Shown here: positions 1-9,700 of the stretch, in pieces
How the letters are laid out: every line of letters begins with the position of its first letter
Position numbering within the stretch: position 1 is the stretch's first letter
Assembly: GCF_030149235.1 (NCBI RefSeq)
Contig: NZ_JASBRW010000020.1
Span: forward strand, 1 to 39,385
Source: Maricaulis sp.
Lineage (GTDB): Bacteria > Pseudomonadota > Alphaproteobacteria > Caulobacterales > Maricaulaceae
Direction of reading: 5' to 3'
DNA length: 39,385 nucleotides
Position numbers and translations under genes: made by a program
The notes under the pieces: model-generated
What the model saw: the letters and a program-made list of their open reading frames with translations, nothing else
Told to the model about the DNA's origin: nothing
Database searches by the model: none

Positions 1-1
1 C

Positions 2-64
2 GCATCGCTCGGCGACATCCTCGGCGCGGCTCTGCGCGAGAACGAGGGTGACAAAGAGTCCTAA
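2..64 (+). CDS. rpsA: C-terminal end of an upstream gene, probably 30S ribosomal protein S1 (partial)
   Basis: Only the last 20 codons are in the window, ending in TAA at 62-64. The tail reads ASLGDILGAALRENEGDKES, which resembles the short, charged, Ala/Leu-rich end of alphaproteobacterial ribosomal protein S1. The next gene is ihfB, and rpsA followed by ihfB is a widely conserved order in Proteobacteria. The S1 call rests on that context plus the tail. No S1 RNA-binding repeat is visible here, so another gene cannot be excluded. Confidence 0.6.
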   Translation, partial: ASLGDILGAALRENEGDKES

Positions 65-92
65 GCTCAAGCGTCACAACGCATAAAAATTG

Positions 93-125
93 ATCGGCCG
101 GAGCCTCGCTCCGGCCGATTTTTTT
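93..125 (+). terminator. Rho-independent terminator after the upstream (rpsA-like) gene
   Basis: A perfect 12-bp stem (93-104 with 108-119) encloses a 3-base loop and runs straight into seven T residues at 119-125. It lies 29 bp after the stop codon of the partial gene and before ihfB, so ihfB probably has its own promoter or depends on read-through. Confidence 0.9.
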
Positions 126-193
126 GTCATCATGCGTTGACCTACCCCCGCGCAAGGGGCAGTTTTGCTGACCGGGACAATTGGAGACACGGC

Positions 194-499
194 ATGATCA
201 AGTCCGAACTGATCGATCGTCTGGCAGAAGCAAACCCGCATCTCTACCACCGCGATGTCGAGCGGGTCGTCAATACGATCCTCGATGGCATCACCGATGC
301 GCTCGCGCGCGGCGAACGCGTGGAACTGCGCGGTTTTGGCGCCTTCTCCGTTCGACGTCGGCCGGCCCGGACCGGCCGTAATCCGCGCACCGGCGAAAGC
401 GTTTCGGTCAAGGAAAAGCATGTGCCGTTCTTCAAGACCGGCAAGGAGCTTCGCGAACGCGTCGATGCTTCGCGCGAGACGGCTCCGGAAATCGCGTAG
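194..499 (+). CDS. ihfB: Integration host factor subunit beta
   Basis: This encodes 101 residues of the HU/IHF DNA-bending family. IHF-beta pairs with IHF-alpha, binds the minor groove and bends DNA sharply at promoters, origins and recombination sites. The protein opens [17 protein letters not shown] and carries the family's beta-arm signature: [18 protein letters not shown], followed by the TGESV and [13 protein letters not shown] segments. The arm contains the Arg-Asn-Pro tip that inserts into DNA. I chose the ATG at 194 because a GGAGA ribosome site sits at 183-187 and the protein then has the usual IHF-beta length. The frame stays open upstream to 137, but those 19 residues do not fit the family. 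It follows a terminator, so it is probably transcribed on its own. Confidence 0.95.
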   Translation: MIKSELIDRLAEANPHLYHRDVERVVNTILDGITDALARGERVELRGFGAFSVRRRPARTGRNPRTGESVSVKEKHVPFFKTGKELRERVDASRETAPEIA

Positions 500-561
500 G
501 CCCACTCGCTTAACGCGACCAGTTCACATCCTCTTAAGCGGATACGCCGAAAATATCGGCG

Positions 562-1203
562 ATGAATTCTTCGTCCGCGTATTCCGGTTCTGTGCCACCG
601 ATGCCGCCTCCGGCGTCGGCCAACGCCCCTGCGAGCAAGAACTCCGCAGCGGACGCTTTCATTCTTACCGACGCCGAGCAGAAACAGGTTAACAAGCTCG
701 CCGCACGGGATCGCGAAGTGCGGGCCCATGAGCAGGCGCACAAGGCCGTCGGCGGGCAATATACCGGTGCCATCAGCTATGACTATCAGCGTGGCCCAGA
801 CGGCAAGCAGTATGCCGTCGGTGGCGAAGTGCCGATCGATGCCAGCGAGATCCCCGGCGACCCGGAAGCCACGATCGAGAAAATGCGCGTCGTCAAAGCC
901 GCCGCCCTGGCCCCGGCAGAACCCTCAGGCCAGGATCGCAAGGTCGCCGCCATGGCGGATGCCAAATCCGCCCAGGCCCGCGCCGAGCTGAATGCGCAAA
1001 AAGCGGAAGAGGCAGACCCCAATGCGCCCAAGAACCCGCTCAACCCGGACATCAACGCCCAACTCGCCGAGATGAGACAACAGGACGAAGCGGAGAGTGA
1101 GGGCCCGAACAACCCGGCGGAAACAGCCCCGACGGACATGACGGCCTATGCGGCCCATGCCTACCAACAACAAAGCCGAGCGATTACAGCGCTGGCGGCA
1201 TAA
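562..1203 (+). CDS. SprA-type putative metalloprotease (CJM1_0395-like family)
   Basis: The protein has 213 residues. A low-complexity Pro/Ala/Ser N-terminus (1-35) is followed by a conserved block, EQKQVNKLAARDREVRAHEQ and onward through AHKAVGGQYTGAISYDYQRG and GKQYAVGGEVPID. The HEQAH at residues 56-60 fits the HExxH zinc-peptidase pattern, and the whole block matches the SprA-related family of putative metalloproteases. I see no signal peptide or membrane segment. The rest is a charged Ala/Glu-rich helix (about 120-185) and a short tail, so the C-terminus may be flexible. Activity in this family is predicted from the motif only. The gene stands alone between ihfB and trpF. In Caulobacter the slot directly before trpF is occupied by usg, which here lies 36 kb away. 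Confidence 0.75.
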   Translation: MNSSSAYSGSVPPMPPPASANAPASKNSAADAFILTDAEQKQVNKLAARDREVRAHEQAHKAVGGQYTGAISYDYQRGPDGKQYAVGGEVPIDASEIPGDPEATIEKMRVVKAAALAPAEPSGQDRKVAAMADAKSAQARAELNAQKAEEADPNAPKNPLNPDINAQLAEMRQQDEAESEGPNNPAETAPTDMTAYAAHAYQQQSRAITALAA

Positions 1204-1333
1204 CGCCAGGCCGATTTGCGCTCGGACAAAACTGTTCCCGCACCAGGCGCGTCATGCGCCCATCCCAAATGCCCCACAGCACTAGCCCCCGCGCAAAACA
1301 AAGCTATACCCTTCAACCGGAAGGTAGGGGCGT

Positions 1334-1975
1334 ATGACCGACACTAAATTTTGCGGCCTCAAGACCGGCAGTGATGTCGCCGCCGCGCGCCAGGCCGGTG
1401 CACGCTGGACCGGTTATGTCGTATTTCCGCCCAGCCCGCGTCATGTCTCGCCAGCGCTCGCTGGAGAGCTGGCGCACCTGGCCGAAGGCACCGAGACCGT
1501 CGCCGTCACCGTCAATGCCAATGATGATCTGCTGGCCCAGATCCGCGATGCCATGCGACCGGACTGGATCCAGCTGCACGGAAGCGAAGACCCGCAGCGC
1601 GTCATCGCCGCACGCGGTTATGCAAAGCGCGGCATTATCAAGGCCTTGCCGGTGGCTGAGGAAGCCGATCTCGCCGCGGCCACTCCCTTTGACGGGGTTG
1701 CAGACTGGCTCCTGTTTGATGCCAAACCGCCCAAGGGCGCCGACCGGCCCGGCGGCTGGGGACATGGTTATGACTATACAATTCTGAAAAAGCTGAGACT
1801 TTCCTCACCCTGGCTCTTGTCGGGCGGGCTCAGCCCGACCAATGTTCTCGCCGCTGTAAATGCTGCAGGCGCACAAGCGGTCGATATCTCGTCCGGGATC
1901 GAGACCGCGCCCGGCATCAAGAGCGCCAAACTGATGAATGAATTTGCCGGTGCCCTGGCGCCGCAGACCCCCTAG
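1334..1975 (+). CDS. trpF: Phosphoribosylanthranilate isomerase
   Basis: This encodes 213 residues with a (beta/alpha)8 barrel. TrpF converts N-(5'-phosphoribosyl)anthranilate to the carboxyphenylamino-deoxyribulose phosphate in tryptophan synthesis. The N-terminal [14 protein letters not shown] carries the catalytic cysteine of the usual K-x-C-G-x-x motif. DWIQLHG, the [10 protein letters not shown] strand with the general-acid aspartate, and the phosphate-binding [11 protein letters not shown] and AVDISSGIE segments follow in order. The start has an AGGTAGGG-like ribosome site just upstream. It is the first gene of a trpF-trpB-trpA-accD-folC series, with 9 bp to trpB, so tryptophan genes lead the transcript. 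Confidence 0.95.
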   Translation: MTDTKFCGLKTGSDVAAARQAGARWTGYVVFPPSPRHVSPALAGELAHLAEGTETVAVTVNANDDLLAQIRDAMRPDWIQLHGSEDPQRVIAARGYAKRGIIKALPVAEEADLAAATPFDGVADWLLFDAKPPKGADRPGGWGHGYDYTILKKLRLSSPWLLSGGLSPTNVLAAVNAAGAQAVDISSGIETAPGIKSAKLMNEFAGALAPQTP

Positions 1976-1984
1976 GAGAGAGCC

Positions 1985-3217
1985 ATGAGCGATACCGCAT
2001 CCGCTGACACCCGTCCCAATGCGCTCTCGGCCTGGCCCGATGCGCGTGGCCGTTTCGGCGATTATGGCGGACGTTTCGTCGCCGAGACGCTGATGCCGAA
2101 CATCCTGGAGCTGGAAGCGGCCTATGAGGACGCCAAACGCGACGTCAATTTCCAGCGCGAGATGGAAGAATTCCTGCGCGATTATGTCGGCAAGCCGAGC
2201 CCGATCTATTTCGCCGAACGCCTGACCGAGAATTTCGGCGGCGCCAAGATCTGGCTCAAGCGCGACGAGCTCAACCATACCGGCAGCCACAAGATCAATA
2301 ACTGCCTCGGCCAGGTCCTGCTGGCCAAGCGCATGGGCAAGACCCGCATCATCGCCGAGACCGGTGCCGGCCAGCATGGCGTCGCCACGGCGACCGTCGC
2401 GGCGCGTTTCGGTATTCCCTGCACGGTGTTCATGGGGGCCACCGATGTCGAGCGCCAGGCCCCGAACGTCTTCCGCATGAAGCTGCTGGGCGCCGAAGTT
2501 ATCCCGGTCACCTCCGGCACCGGCACGCTCAAGGACGCCATGAATGAGGCCCTGCGGGACTGGGTTACCAATGTCTCGGACACATTCTACGTCATCGGCA
2601 CGGTTGCGGGCCCGCACCCCTATCCGGCCATGGTGCGCGATTTCCAGTCCATCATCGGCCGCGAGGCCCGCGCCCAGATGCTCGATCGCCTCGGCCGCCT
2701 GCCCGATGCGGCGGTCGCCTGTATCGGTGGCGGGTCCAATGCGATGGGCCTGTTCCACCCCTTCATCGAGGATGAAAACGTGCGCCTGATCGGGGTCGAG
2801 GCGGCCGGCCATGGTATCGAGACCGGCAAGCATGCGGCTTCGCTCAAGGGCGGCGAGCCGGGTATTCTGCACGGCAACAAGACCTATCTGCTGCAGGACA
2901 AGGACGGCCAGATCATCGACGCCCACTCCATATCGGCCGGTCTGGATTATCCCGGCATCGGCCCGGAACACGCCTTCCTGCACGACGCCAAGCGCGCCGA
3001 ATATGTCTCGGCGACGGATGAAGAGGCGATGGAGATGTTCCAGCTCTGCACCAAGTTGGAAGGCATTATCCCGGCGCTTGAACCCGCCCACGCCCTCGCC
3101 CGCGTCCGCGACCTGGCCAAGGAACTGGGGCCGGACGGACTGATCCTAATGAATATGTGCGGCCGCGGCGACAAGGATGTGCCGCAGGTTGCTGAGATGC
3201 TTGGGGTGAAGCTCTAA
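1985..3217 (+). CDS. trpB: Tryptophan synthase beta chain
   Basis: This encodes 410 residues, the normal length for the pyridoxal-phosphate beta subunit that condenses indole with serine. The Schiff-base lysine is K103 in the motif [11 protein letters not shown]. The glycine-rich phosphate-binding loop is [10 protein letters not shown], and [12 protein letters not shown] and the [16 protein letters not shown] segment are also present. The start is preceded by AGGAGAG. Its stop overlaps the trpA start by one base (TAATG at 3215-3219), which implies translational coupling and equal synthesis of the two subunits of the alpha2-beta2 complex. Confidence 0.98.
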   Translation: MSDTASADTRPNALSAWPDARGRFGDYGGRFVAETLMPNILELEAAYEDAKRDVNFQREMEEFLRDYVGKPSPIYFAERLTENFGGAKIWLKRDELNHTGSHKINNCLGQVLLAKRMGKTRIIAETGAGQHGVATATVAARFGIPCTVFMGATDVERQAPNVFRMKLLGAEVIPVTSGTGTLKDAMNEALRDWVTNVSDTFYVIGTVAGPHPYPAMVRDFQSIIGREARAQMLDRLGRLPDAAVACIGGGSNAMGLFHPFIEDENVRLIGVEAAGHGIETGKHAASLKGGEPGILHGNKTYLLQDKDGQIIDAHSISAGLDYPGIGPEHAFLHDAKRAEYVSATDEEAMEMFQLCTKLEGIIPALEPAHALARVRDLAKELGPDGLILMNMCGRGDKDVPQVAEMLGVKL

Positions 3218-4005
3218 TGACCAACCGTATCACCACCCGTTTCAACGAGCTCGAAGCTTACGGCCGCCCCGGTTTCGTCGCTTATATGATGGCCGGCGAT
3301 GGCGACAGCCAGGCGCTGTTGAATGCCCTGCCGGAGGCCGGGGCCGATGTCATCGAACTGGGCATGCCTTTCACCGATCCGATGGCCGATGGCCCCTCGA
3401 TCCAGGCCTCCGCCCTGCGTGCGCTAGACGCCGGCATGACGCTGAAAGGGGTGTTCGACCAGGCAGCGAAATTCCGCGAACACGACACGGATACGCCGCT
3501 GGTGCTGATGGGTTATGCCAATCCGATCCACCATATGGGCTTTGAAAACTTCGCCCGCCAGGCCGAGAAAGCCGGCGTTGATGGCCTTATTTGCGTCGAC
3601 ATTCCGCCGGAAGAAGACAGTGAATTACGCACTGCCCTGGAAGCACACGGAATCGCCCTCATTCGCCTGGCGACCCCGACGACAGACGACAAGCGGCTGG
3701 AAACGGTGGTCGAAAACACCTCCGGCTTCGTTTATTACGTTTCCACGACAGGCGTGACCGGGGCAGCGTCGGGCATGGCTCAGGAGGTCGGCGCAGCGGT
3801 GTCGCGGGTCAAGTCGGCCTCCGGCCTGCCGGTCGTGGTCGGCTTCGGCGTACGCACGCCGGAACAGGCGGCAGCGATCGCGGCAGAGGCCGATGCAGTC
3901 GTTGTCGGGTCGGCAATTGTCGACGCGATGCATGAGGGTGGTGTTGCAGCCGCCACTGAGTTGGTACACACCCTGTCTCAGGCCGCCCACGGCGCGAAAA
4001 AGTGA
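3217..4005 (+). CDS. trpA: Tryptophan synthase alpha chain
   Basis: This encodes 262 residues forming the TIM-barrel subunit that cleaves indole-3-glycerol phosphate and channels indole to TrpB. The catalytic glutamate and aspartate are visible as E47 in [12 protein letters not shown] and D58 in MADGP. The phosphate-binding strands [11 protein letters not shown] and [13 protein letters not shown], and the late [10 protein letters not shown], follow in family order. The ATG at 3217 is embedded in the trpB stop codon, so translation is coupled to trpB. accD begins 10 to 31 bp after the stop. Confidence 0.97.
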   Translation: MTNRITTRFNELEAYGRPGFVAYMMAGDGDSQALLNALPEAGADVIELGMPFTDPMADGPSIQASALRALDAGMTLKGVFDQAAKFREHDTDTPLVLMGYANPIHHMGFENFARQAEKAGVDGLICVDIPPEEDSELRTALEAHGIALIRLATPTTDDKRLETVVENTSGFVYYVSTTGVTGAASGMAQEVGAAVSRVKSASGLPVVVGFGVRTPEQAAAIAAEADAVVVGSAIVDAMHEGGVAAATELVHTLSQAAHGAKK

Positions 4006-4015
4006 GACAGGGCCG

Positions 4016-4951
4016 ATGAAAGATCGGGACGCGGAAATGAACTGGTTGTCCAAACTGACCCCTCCGGGGATGTCGAAGATTTTCTCCAAGCGCGACACGC
4101 CGGACAATCTCTGGGTCAAATGCCCGATTTCCGATGAGATGGTTTTCCACAAGGACCTGGAAGCCGGCCTCTTCGTGACCCCGGCGGGTCATCACATGCG
4201 CATTGGCCCGGCCTGGCGTTTCCAGTTCACATTCGACGGTGATTTCGAAGAGCTCGACACGCCGGAAGTGCCCAAGGATCCGCTCAAATTCCGCGACGAC
4301 AAGCCCTATAGCTCGCGCATTGCCGCAACCCGCAAGAAAACCGGGCGCGATGACGCCATGGCCATCGGTGTCGGCGAGATCGGCGGCGTGGAAAGCGTCG
4401 TCTTGGTCCAGAATTTCGCCTTCATGGGCGGCTCGCTCGGCATGGCCGCCGGTGAAGCCTTCATCACCGCCGCAGAGGCTGCAGTGAAGCGCCGCACGCC
4501 GCTGATCGTGTTTACCGCTGCCGGCGGTGCGCGCATGCAGGAAGGCGCCCTGTCGCTGATGCAGATGCCGCGCACGACGATTGCCGTGGAAATGCTGCGT
4601 GAAGCCGGCCTGCCCTATATCGTCGTCCTCACCGACCCGACCACGGGCGGCGTGACCGCCTCCTACGCCATGCTCGGCGATATCCATATCGCAGAGCCCG
4701 GTGCGCTGATCGGCTTTGCCGGCCCGCGCGTTATCGAGCAGACCATCCGGGAAAAGCTGCCGGAAGGCTTCCAGCGTTCCGAATACCTGCTGGAAAAAGG
4801 TATGGTCGATAAAGTCGTGCATCGCCGCGAGATTCCGGTTGCGCTTTCACGCATGTTACGCGTGATGCTGAAGCGACCCGGATCGTCAGCCCCTGCCGCG
4901 CTGACACCGCCTCCCGCCGACCATGTGGTCGATCAGGGAGAGGAGCATTAG
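4016..4951 (+). CDS. accD: Acetyl-CoA carboxylase carboxyltransferase subunit beta
   Basis: This encodes 311 residues. AccD with AccA transfers the carboxyl group from carboxybiotin to acetyl-CoA, the first committed step of fatty acid synthesis. The carboxyltransferase core is clear: [53 protein letters not shown] and [12 protein letters not shown]. The N-terminal zinc-ribbon region is present in outline ([18 protein letters not shown]), but only C36 survives of the four cysteines found in E. coli AccD. The start is uncertain: ATG 4016 has an ACAGGG-type site, while ATG 4037 gives the familiar MNWLSKL beginning. It follows trpA closely and its last codons overlap the annotated folC start. 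The trp-accD-folC linkage is a known alphaproteobacterial arrangement. Confidence 0.95.
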   Translation: MKDRDAEMNWLSKLTPPGMSKIFSKRDTPDNLWVKCPISDEMVFHKDLEAGLFVTPAGHHMRIGPAWRFQFTFDGDFEELDTPEVPKDPLKFRDDKPYSSRIAATRKKTGRDDAMAIGVGEIGGVESVVLVQNFAFMGGSLGMAAGEAFITAAEAAVKRRTPLIVFTAAGGARMQEGALSLMQMPRTTIAVEMLREAGLPYIVVLTDPTTGGVTASYAMLGDIHIAEPGALIGFAGPRVIEQTIREKLPEGFQRSEYLLEKGMVDKVVHRREIPVALSRMLRVMLKRPGSSAPAALTPPPADHVVDQGEEH

Positions 4952-6269
4952 TACCAGGCGTCAGGCACTTGATGACGCGCTTGCGCGGCTTGGTCGACTG
5001 CATCCAAAAAAGATCGATCTCTCCATGGGGCGCCTGCAGCGCCTCCTGGCGACACTGGGCAATCCACAGGATCAATTACCGCCGACGATCCATGTCGCGG
5101 GCACCAATGGCAAGGGCTCGACCTGCGCCTTCCTAGCGCAAATGGCGCGGGCCAAGGGCGAGCGTGTCCACATCTACACCTCGCCGCACCTGGTCAATTT
5201 CAATGAGCGCATCCTGCTGGACAGCGAACCGGTCGATGACCGCACCCTGATTGAGGCCCTGGCGCGGGCCGAAGCCGCCAATTTCGGTGAGCCGATCACC
5301 TTTTTCGAGATCACCACCGCGGCAGCCTTTCTCCTGTTCTCCGAACACCCCGCTGACCGGCTGATCCTGGAAGTTGGCCTCGGTGGCCGCACGGATGCGA
5401 CCAATGTCATCGCCAAACCGGCGCTGACGGTGATCACCCCGGTCAGCATGGATCACCAGGAATTCCTCGGCACCTCACTCGACAAGATCGCCCGCATGAA
5501 AGCCGGCATTGCCAAGTTCGGCGTGCCGATGGTGATCGGCAATCAGGAAGCAGAAGCGGAAGCCGCCCTGCGCGAGGAAGCCAAGACAGTAGGCGCGCCG
5601 GTTTTTGTCTGGGGCACGGACTACCGTGCCTACCCCCAGCATGGCCGCCTCGTCTATGAAGATGAGAGCCGCGTCTGGGACCTGCCGGCGCCGGGCCTGC
5701 TCGGCCCGCACCAGATCCTCAATGCCGGCACCGCTGCCGCTGCAGCGGCCGTCCTGCAATGGCCCGAGGAAGCCGTCGCTGAAGGCATCGCCAAGGCGAA
5801 ATGGCCCGGCCGCCTGCAAAACATCACCGGTGGGCCTCTGGGCGAGATTGCCAAATCCGCCAATGCCGAGCTCTGGCTCGATGGCGGGCATAATGAGAGC
5901 GCCGCTCGCGCCCTGTCCCATGCCCTGGCCGATATGGACGAGCGTGAGGACCGGCCGCTGATTATCATCGCCGGCTTTACCGCAGGTCGCGACGTGCAGT
6001 CCTGGGCCACGCATTTTGCCGGCTTGGCCAGCAAATTGATCGCCGTGGAATTCCACACCGGTCGCGGCGCCTCCATGCGGGCCGATGAAGTCGTCAAGGA
6101 TTGCGAACGCGTCGGCCTAACGGCGGAAACCGCGCCCGGCCTGATCCAGGCCATGCGCCTGGCGGCCAAGTACTCGCCGCCACCGCGTATCCTGATTGGC
6201 GGGTCGCTCTATCTGGCCGGCGAAGCCCTGGCGCTAGGCGGGGCTCCACCGCACAAAACGGCGGGCTGA
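4923..6269 (+). CDS. folC: Bifunctional folylpolyglutamate synthase / dihydrofolate synthase
   Basis: This encodes 448 residues of the Mur-ligase fold. FolC ligates glutamate to dihydropteroate and then to folates. The ATP-binding P-loop [15 protein letters not shown] lies near residues 58-70. It is followed by [13 protein letters not shown], the [15 protein letters not shown] motif, and the C-terminal ligase-domain motif [11 protein letters not shown]. The ATG at 4923 lies inside accD and has no ribosome site in front of it. A purine-rich GGGAGAGGAG at 4936-4945 lies inside the reading frame, just before an ATT at 4947, and no ATG, GTG or TTG lies between it and the conserved start of the domain. 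The true start is therefore open. The gene ends the trpF-to-folC series, with a strong terminator 14 bp later. Confidence 0.95.
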   Translation: MWSIRERSISTRRQALDDALARLGRLHPKKIDLSMGRLQRLLATLGNPQDQLPPTIHVAGTNGKGSTCAFLAQMARAKGERVHIYTSPHLVNFNERILLDSEPVDDRTLIEALARAEAANFGEPITFFEITTAAAFLLFSEHPADRLILEVGLGGRTDATNVIAKPALTVITPVSMDHQEFLGTSLDKIARMKAGIAKFGVPMVIGNQEAEAEAALREEAKTVGAPVFVWGTDYRAYPQHGRLVYEDESRVWDLPAPGLLGPHQILNAGTAAAAAAVLQWPEEAVAEGIAKAKWPGRLQNITGGPLGEIAKSANAELWLDGGHNESAARALSHALADMDEREDRPLIIIAGFTAGRDVQSWATHFAGLASKLIAVEFHTGRGASMRADEVVKDCERVGLTAETAPGLIQAMRLAAKYSPPPRILIGGSLYLAGEALALGGAPPHKTAG

Positions 6270-6282
6270 ATCACCGGCAAAG

Positions 6283-6318
6283 AAAACGGGCCGTTCCAGT
6301 TCTGGAACGGCCCGTTTT
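6283..6318. terminator. Bidirectional terminator between folC and trxA
   Basis: A perfect 16-bp stem (6283-6298 with 6303-6318) and a 4-base GTTC loop are flanked by A-tract and T-tract ends, so each strand reads as a GC-rich hairpin followed by Us. It lies between the converging folC (+) and trxA (-) genes and should serve both. Confidence 0.93.
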
Positions 6319-6338
6319 CATGTCGTCTACGGCAGTGC

Positions 6339-6662
6339 TTAGCCGATGGTTTCGCGCACCCACTCGGCGATTTTTTCTTTCGCCATCATGCCGACCTTGG
6401 TGGAAGCCACCTGGCCGTCCTTGAAGATCATCAGCGTCGGGATACCGCGCACGCCATACTTGCCCGGCGTCATCGGATGATCGTCGATATTGACCTTGGC
6501 CACGGTAAGCTGGCCGGACATTTCCGTCGCGATCTCATCCAGCGCAGGGGCGATCGTCTTACACGGTCCGCACCACTCCGCCCAGAAATCGACCAGGACC
6601 GGCTCGCCGGAATTGAGCACATCGGTTTCGAACGAGTCATCGCTGACCTGTTTGGTCGCCAT
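6339..6662 (-). CDS. trxA: Thioredoxin 1
   Basis: This encodes 107 residues, the standard thioredoxin length. The active site [13 protein letters not shown] has redox cysteines C31 and C34, and the cis-proline loop [12 protein letters not shown] is intact. It is a cytoplasmic general disulfide reductase for ribonucleotide reductase, methionine sulfoxide reductase and other targets. It lies 83 bp downstream of addA on the same strand, the common addB-addA-trxA order of alphaproteobacteria, and is the last gene before the shared terminator. The 83-bp gap leaves room for its own promoter, but I cannot point to one. Confidence 0.97.
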   Translation of the reverse strand: MATKQVSDDSFETDVLNSGEPVLVDFWAEWCGPCKTIAPALDEIATEMSGQLTVAKVNIDDHPMTPGKYGVRGIPTLMIFKDGQVASTKVGMMAKEKIAEWVRETIG

Positions 6663-6745
6663 GGGGCTACTCCTTATCTTCGGGACGAATCCGGCGCACC
6701 GGACTCCATCGATGGCGCCCGAGGTAAGGACCGAGGCCCGTCACG

Positions 6746-9700
6746 TCAAGCAGGAAGCCCGACTGGAACTGTTGTGAGCAGACTGTCGGGCAGTTCCATC
6801 AGATCAGCGGAATCGGTCCAAAGCAGGGCACACCGGATCCGCTTGTCGGGATGAAGCGCTCCCAGCAAGGCCCGGTAAGTCGCCATCTGGCCAAGATAAA
6901 CCTGTGCCACCCCTTCGACCGTTTCGGGAGGCGGGCGGTTGGTTTTGTAGTCGATGATCAGAACTTCGTGATCGGTGATGCGCAAACGGTCAACCTGACC
7001 GCGGACGAGAATTTTTCCCGACGGACCAGCCAACTGACCGCTCAGCGAGACTTCCGCCTGGCTGCCGACGCCGAAAATCGGCGCGAAGGCGGCATCGGTG
7101 AGGATATGGAAGACCTCGTCAAATATCCGGGCCCGCATCTCCTCGGACAGGTCCGTTTGCGCCGCGAGGAAGCGATGGGCCGCAGCCTCACGGCGCTCTG
7201 GCGGCAGATCCGGCAGGGTCTCAAGCAATTTGTGGATCACATCGCCACGTCGGAAGCGATAAACCGGATCCGGCGCCAGCGGCGAGACCACAGCGACCTC
7301 CTCCTCTTTGGAACCAAACAGGCTCGACGGCGCCGCCGGGCGTGCCGCCGCCATTTGCGTCCCGGGCGCGGATTGGGTCCAGACCGGCAGGCGGGCTGTA
7401 ACCTCGGCCTGCTCAACCGCGGCCCCGAGCTGGGATGGCGACCGACCAAAGCGCAAGCCGGCCAGGCGCTCGCCCTCCGGATCCGTCAGCGGCGTGTCAC
7501 ACGCGTCCCAGCCCTCGCCTTCCCAGCGCTCGACCAAGCGGGCATACCAGCTGTCCTCGGCGATGCTGCCGCGCCCGCGCCCCTGTTGCCAGCCACATAC
7601 GATCAGTCGATCCCGGGCCCGGGTCAGCGCGACATAGAGCAGGCGCTGATGTTCGGCCTGTTGTTTCTGGCGCTCCAGCTCGCGCAGTTTCGCGACCACT
7701 TCGGGGTCGGCATCCTTGCGCGGTGACCAGATCAGGCCGGCCTGATCATGCGAGAAGATCGCCGAAGACCGCCCGCTCTTCGGCGAACGCGTGGTGTCCG
7801 GCAGGATGATGACCGGCCGCTCCAACCCCTTGGAGGCGTGCACCGTCATGATCTGGACTTCATTGTGCTGGCTGGCCAGTTCACGTTTCACCGGGGTCTC
7901 TTCGCGCTCGATGGCCGCGATGAAACTGGCCAGCGCGCCACCGCCATCGCGATCATGCTCGAGGGCGCGGTTGAGGAATTCCTCGGCGGCGTCGCGCGCC
8001 TCTTCCGACAACCGGGCGAAGACCCGGGCCCAGCGCGTCTCGCCGCTGGCCGAAGGGGCGTTGAGAAAGCCGGCGTAGAGGGCATAAACACCAATCGTCT
8101 CGGACTTGTCGCGCCAGGCCTTGAGGGCCTCGCGAGCCTCGGCGAAACGCACATCCTCGGTCGTCAGCAAAGCCCGCCAGAGACCGCCGCGATCCGTTGT
8201 TGGCCGGGATTGTGCCAGGTCAAACAGGGCCTCGTCATTGATCACCGGATCGCCGCCATCATCCGGATCGAAAAGCGGGGATTTGAGGACTTCCGCAAGC
8301 GCCAGATCATCGCTTGATGTGACGGCCAGACGGCCCAGCGCCAGCAGGTCCTTCACCACGGTCTGGTCCTTGAGCAACATGCGGTCCGCACCCGCCACCG
8401 GCACACCGGCCAGCTTGAGCTGGCGGATCAGCTCCTCGACAAAACCGCCCGTCCGGCGCCACACCAGCACACCGATATCGCGCGGCTCGACCGGGCGGGG
8501 ACTAAACTGCCCACCGGTCTCTTCCCAGACCGCATCGCCGGCATCGAGCATGCGCTTGATCTCTCGGGCCAGGGCCTCGGCCAGACGGTCGCGCGCCGAG
8601 CCGAAGGGCTGCGCGTCGACCGGATCAAAAATAGACTTCGCTTCCTCGGGCTCGGTCCGGGGCAAGGCAGGCCAGAGCTCAACGCAGCCAGGCATGCCCT
8701 GCCGGGCCGCCCGGTGAGCCTGGTAGCGCGAGAAGGGGCGCGAGGGATCCGGGCCGACAAACTTCACCTCGGTCTCGGTGAAAACCTGATCCACGGCCTG
8801 GAGGATTTCCGGTGCCGAACGAAAGGACACATCCAGTGCTGGCCGGATGGCCTTGAGGCCGGCTGCTTCAGCGCGCAATTCCAGTCGTCGGCCTTCTTCG
8901 ACAAATCGCGCCGGCTCCGCACCCTGGAAGGAATAGATCGACTGTTTCTCGTCACCGACGATAAAGAGCGAGCGCTCTTCTTCCCACGCGCCCTCGCCAG
9001 CAAAGTACTCTGCGGTGAGGCCCTCAATCATGTCCCACTGCCGAGGGGCGGTATCCTGGGCCTCATCGACGAGCGCATGCATCAGGCTGGCATCGAGCTT
9101 GTAGCCGACCCAGCCGGAGAAGGCGTTTTGCGGGCTGAGGAGATTGCCAGCGAGGACAATAAGATCATCAAAGTCGAGCGCGCGCTGACGCTCACGCTCA
9201 ATGGCTAACCGATCAAGATAAAGGACCGCAAACTCCAGCGCAGCGGCGCTGGCCGCCGCGACCTCCAGCGTTCGCACCTTGGCCCGCGCCGCCTCCATAC
9301 GCTCGGCCTCGGCCTCGATCAGTGGAAGCACCGAGGGGGCCGCCTTTTGACAGGCCGCCGAAACCAGGCGCGCATGCCGGTGCGCCTCGCCATTCCGGGT
9401 GAAGAAGGCTTCCAGGTAAGCCCGGTAGGCTTGCTCGGGATCGGTGGCTTGCAGCGCCCGAAACATCGCGTTCGCCTTGTCCCCATCCTGCTTCCCGCCT
9501 TCGTCCTGCAGGGCGTGAGCGGCTGCGGTCACCTCGCCACGGGGCATGGCAGCCATGGCTTCGCGGCGCACACTTTCAGGCGCCTCACCCGGCTGGCATT
9601 CAAGGACTTCATAGAGCGCTTCAACCGGCGCGCCTTGCGCGAATGCTGCGTTCAATTCGTGCCGGTTATTGTCGGCCCAGGCGATCAGTGTATCGACGGC

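Noticed and set aside
1805-3091. A 428-codon open frame on the - strand over trpB
   Set aside because: Fully overlaps trpB, which has its catalytic lysine and phosphate loop in place.
9000-9020. Any mobile element, CRISPR array, tRNA or prophage in the window
   Set aside because: I looked for transposase motifs, terminal repeats, regularly spaced repeats and cloverleaf-like segments through the whole window and saw none; this entry's coordinates are only a placeholder.
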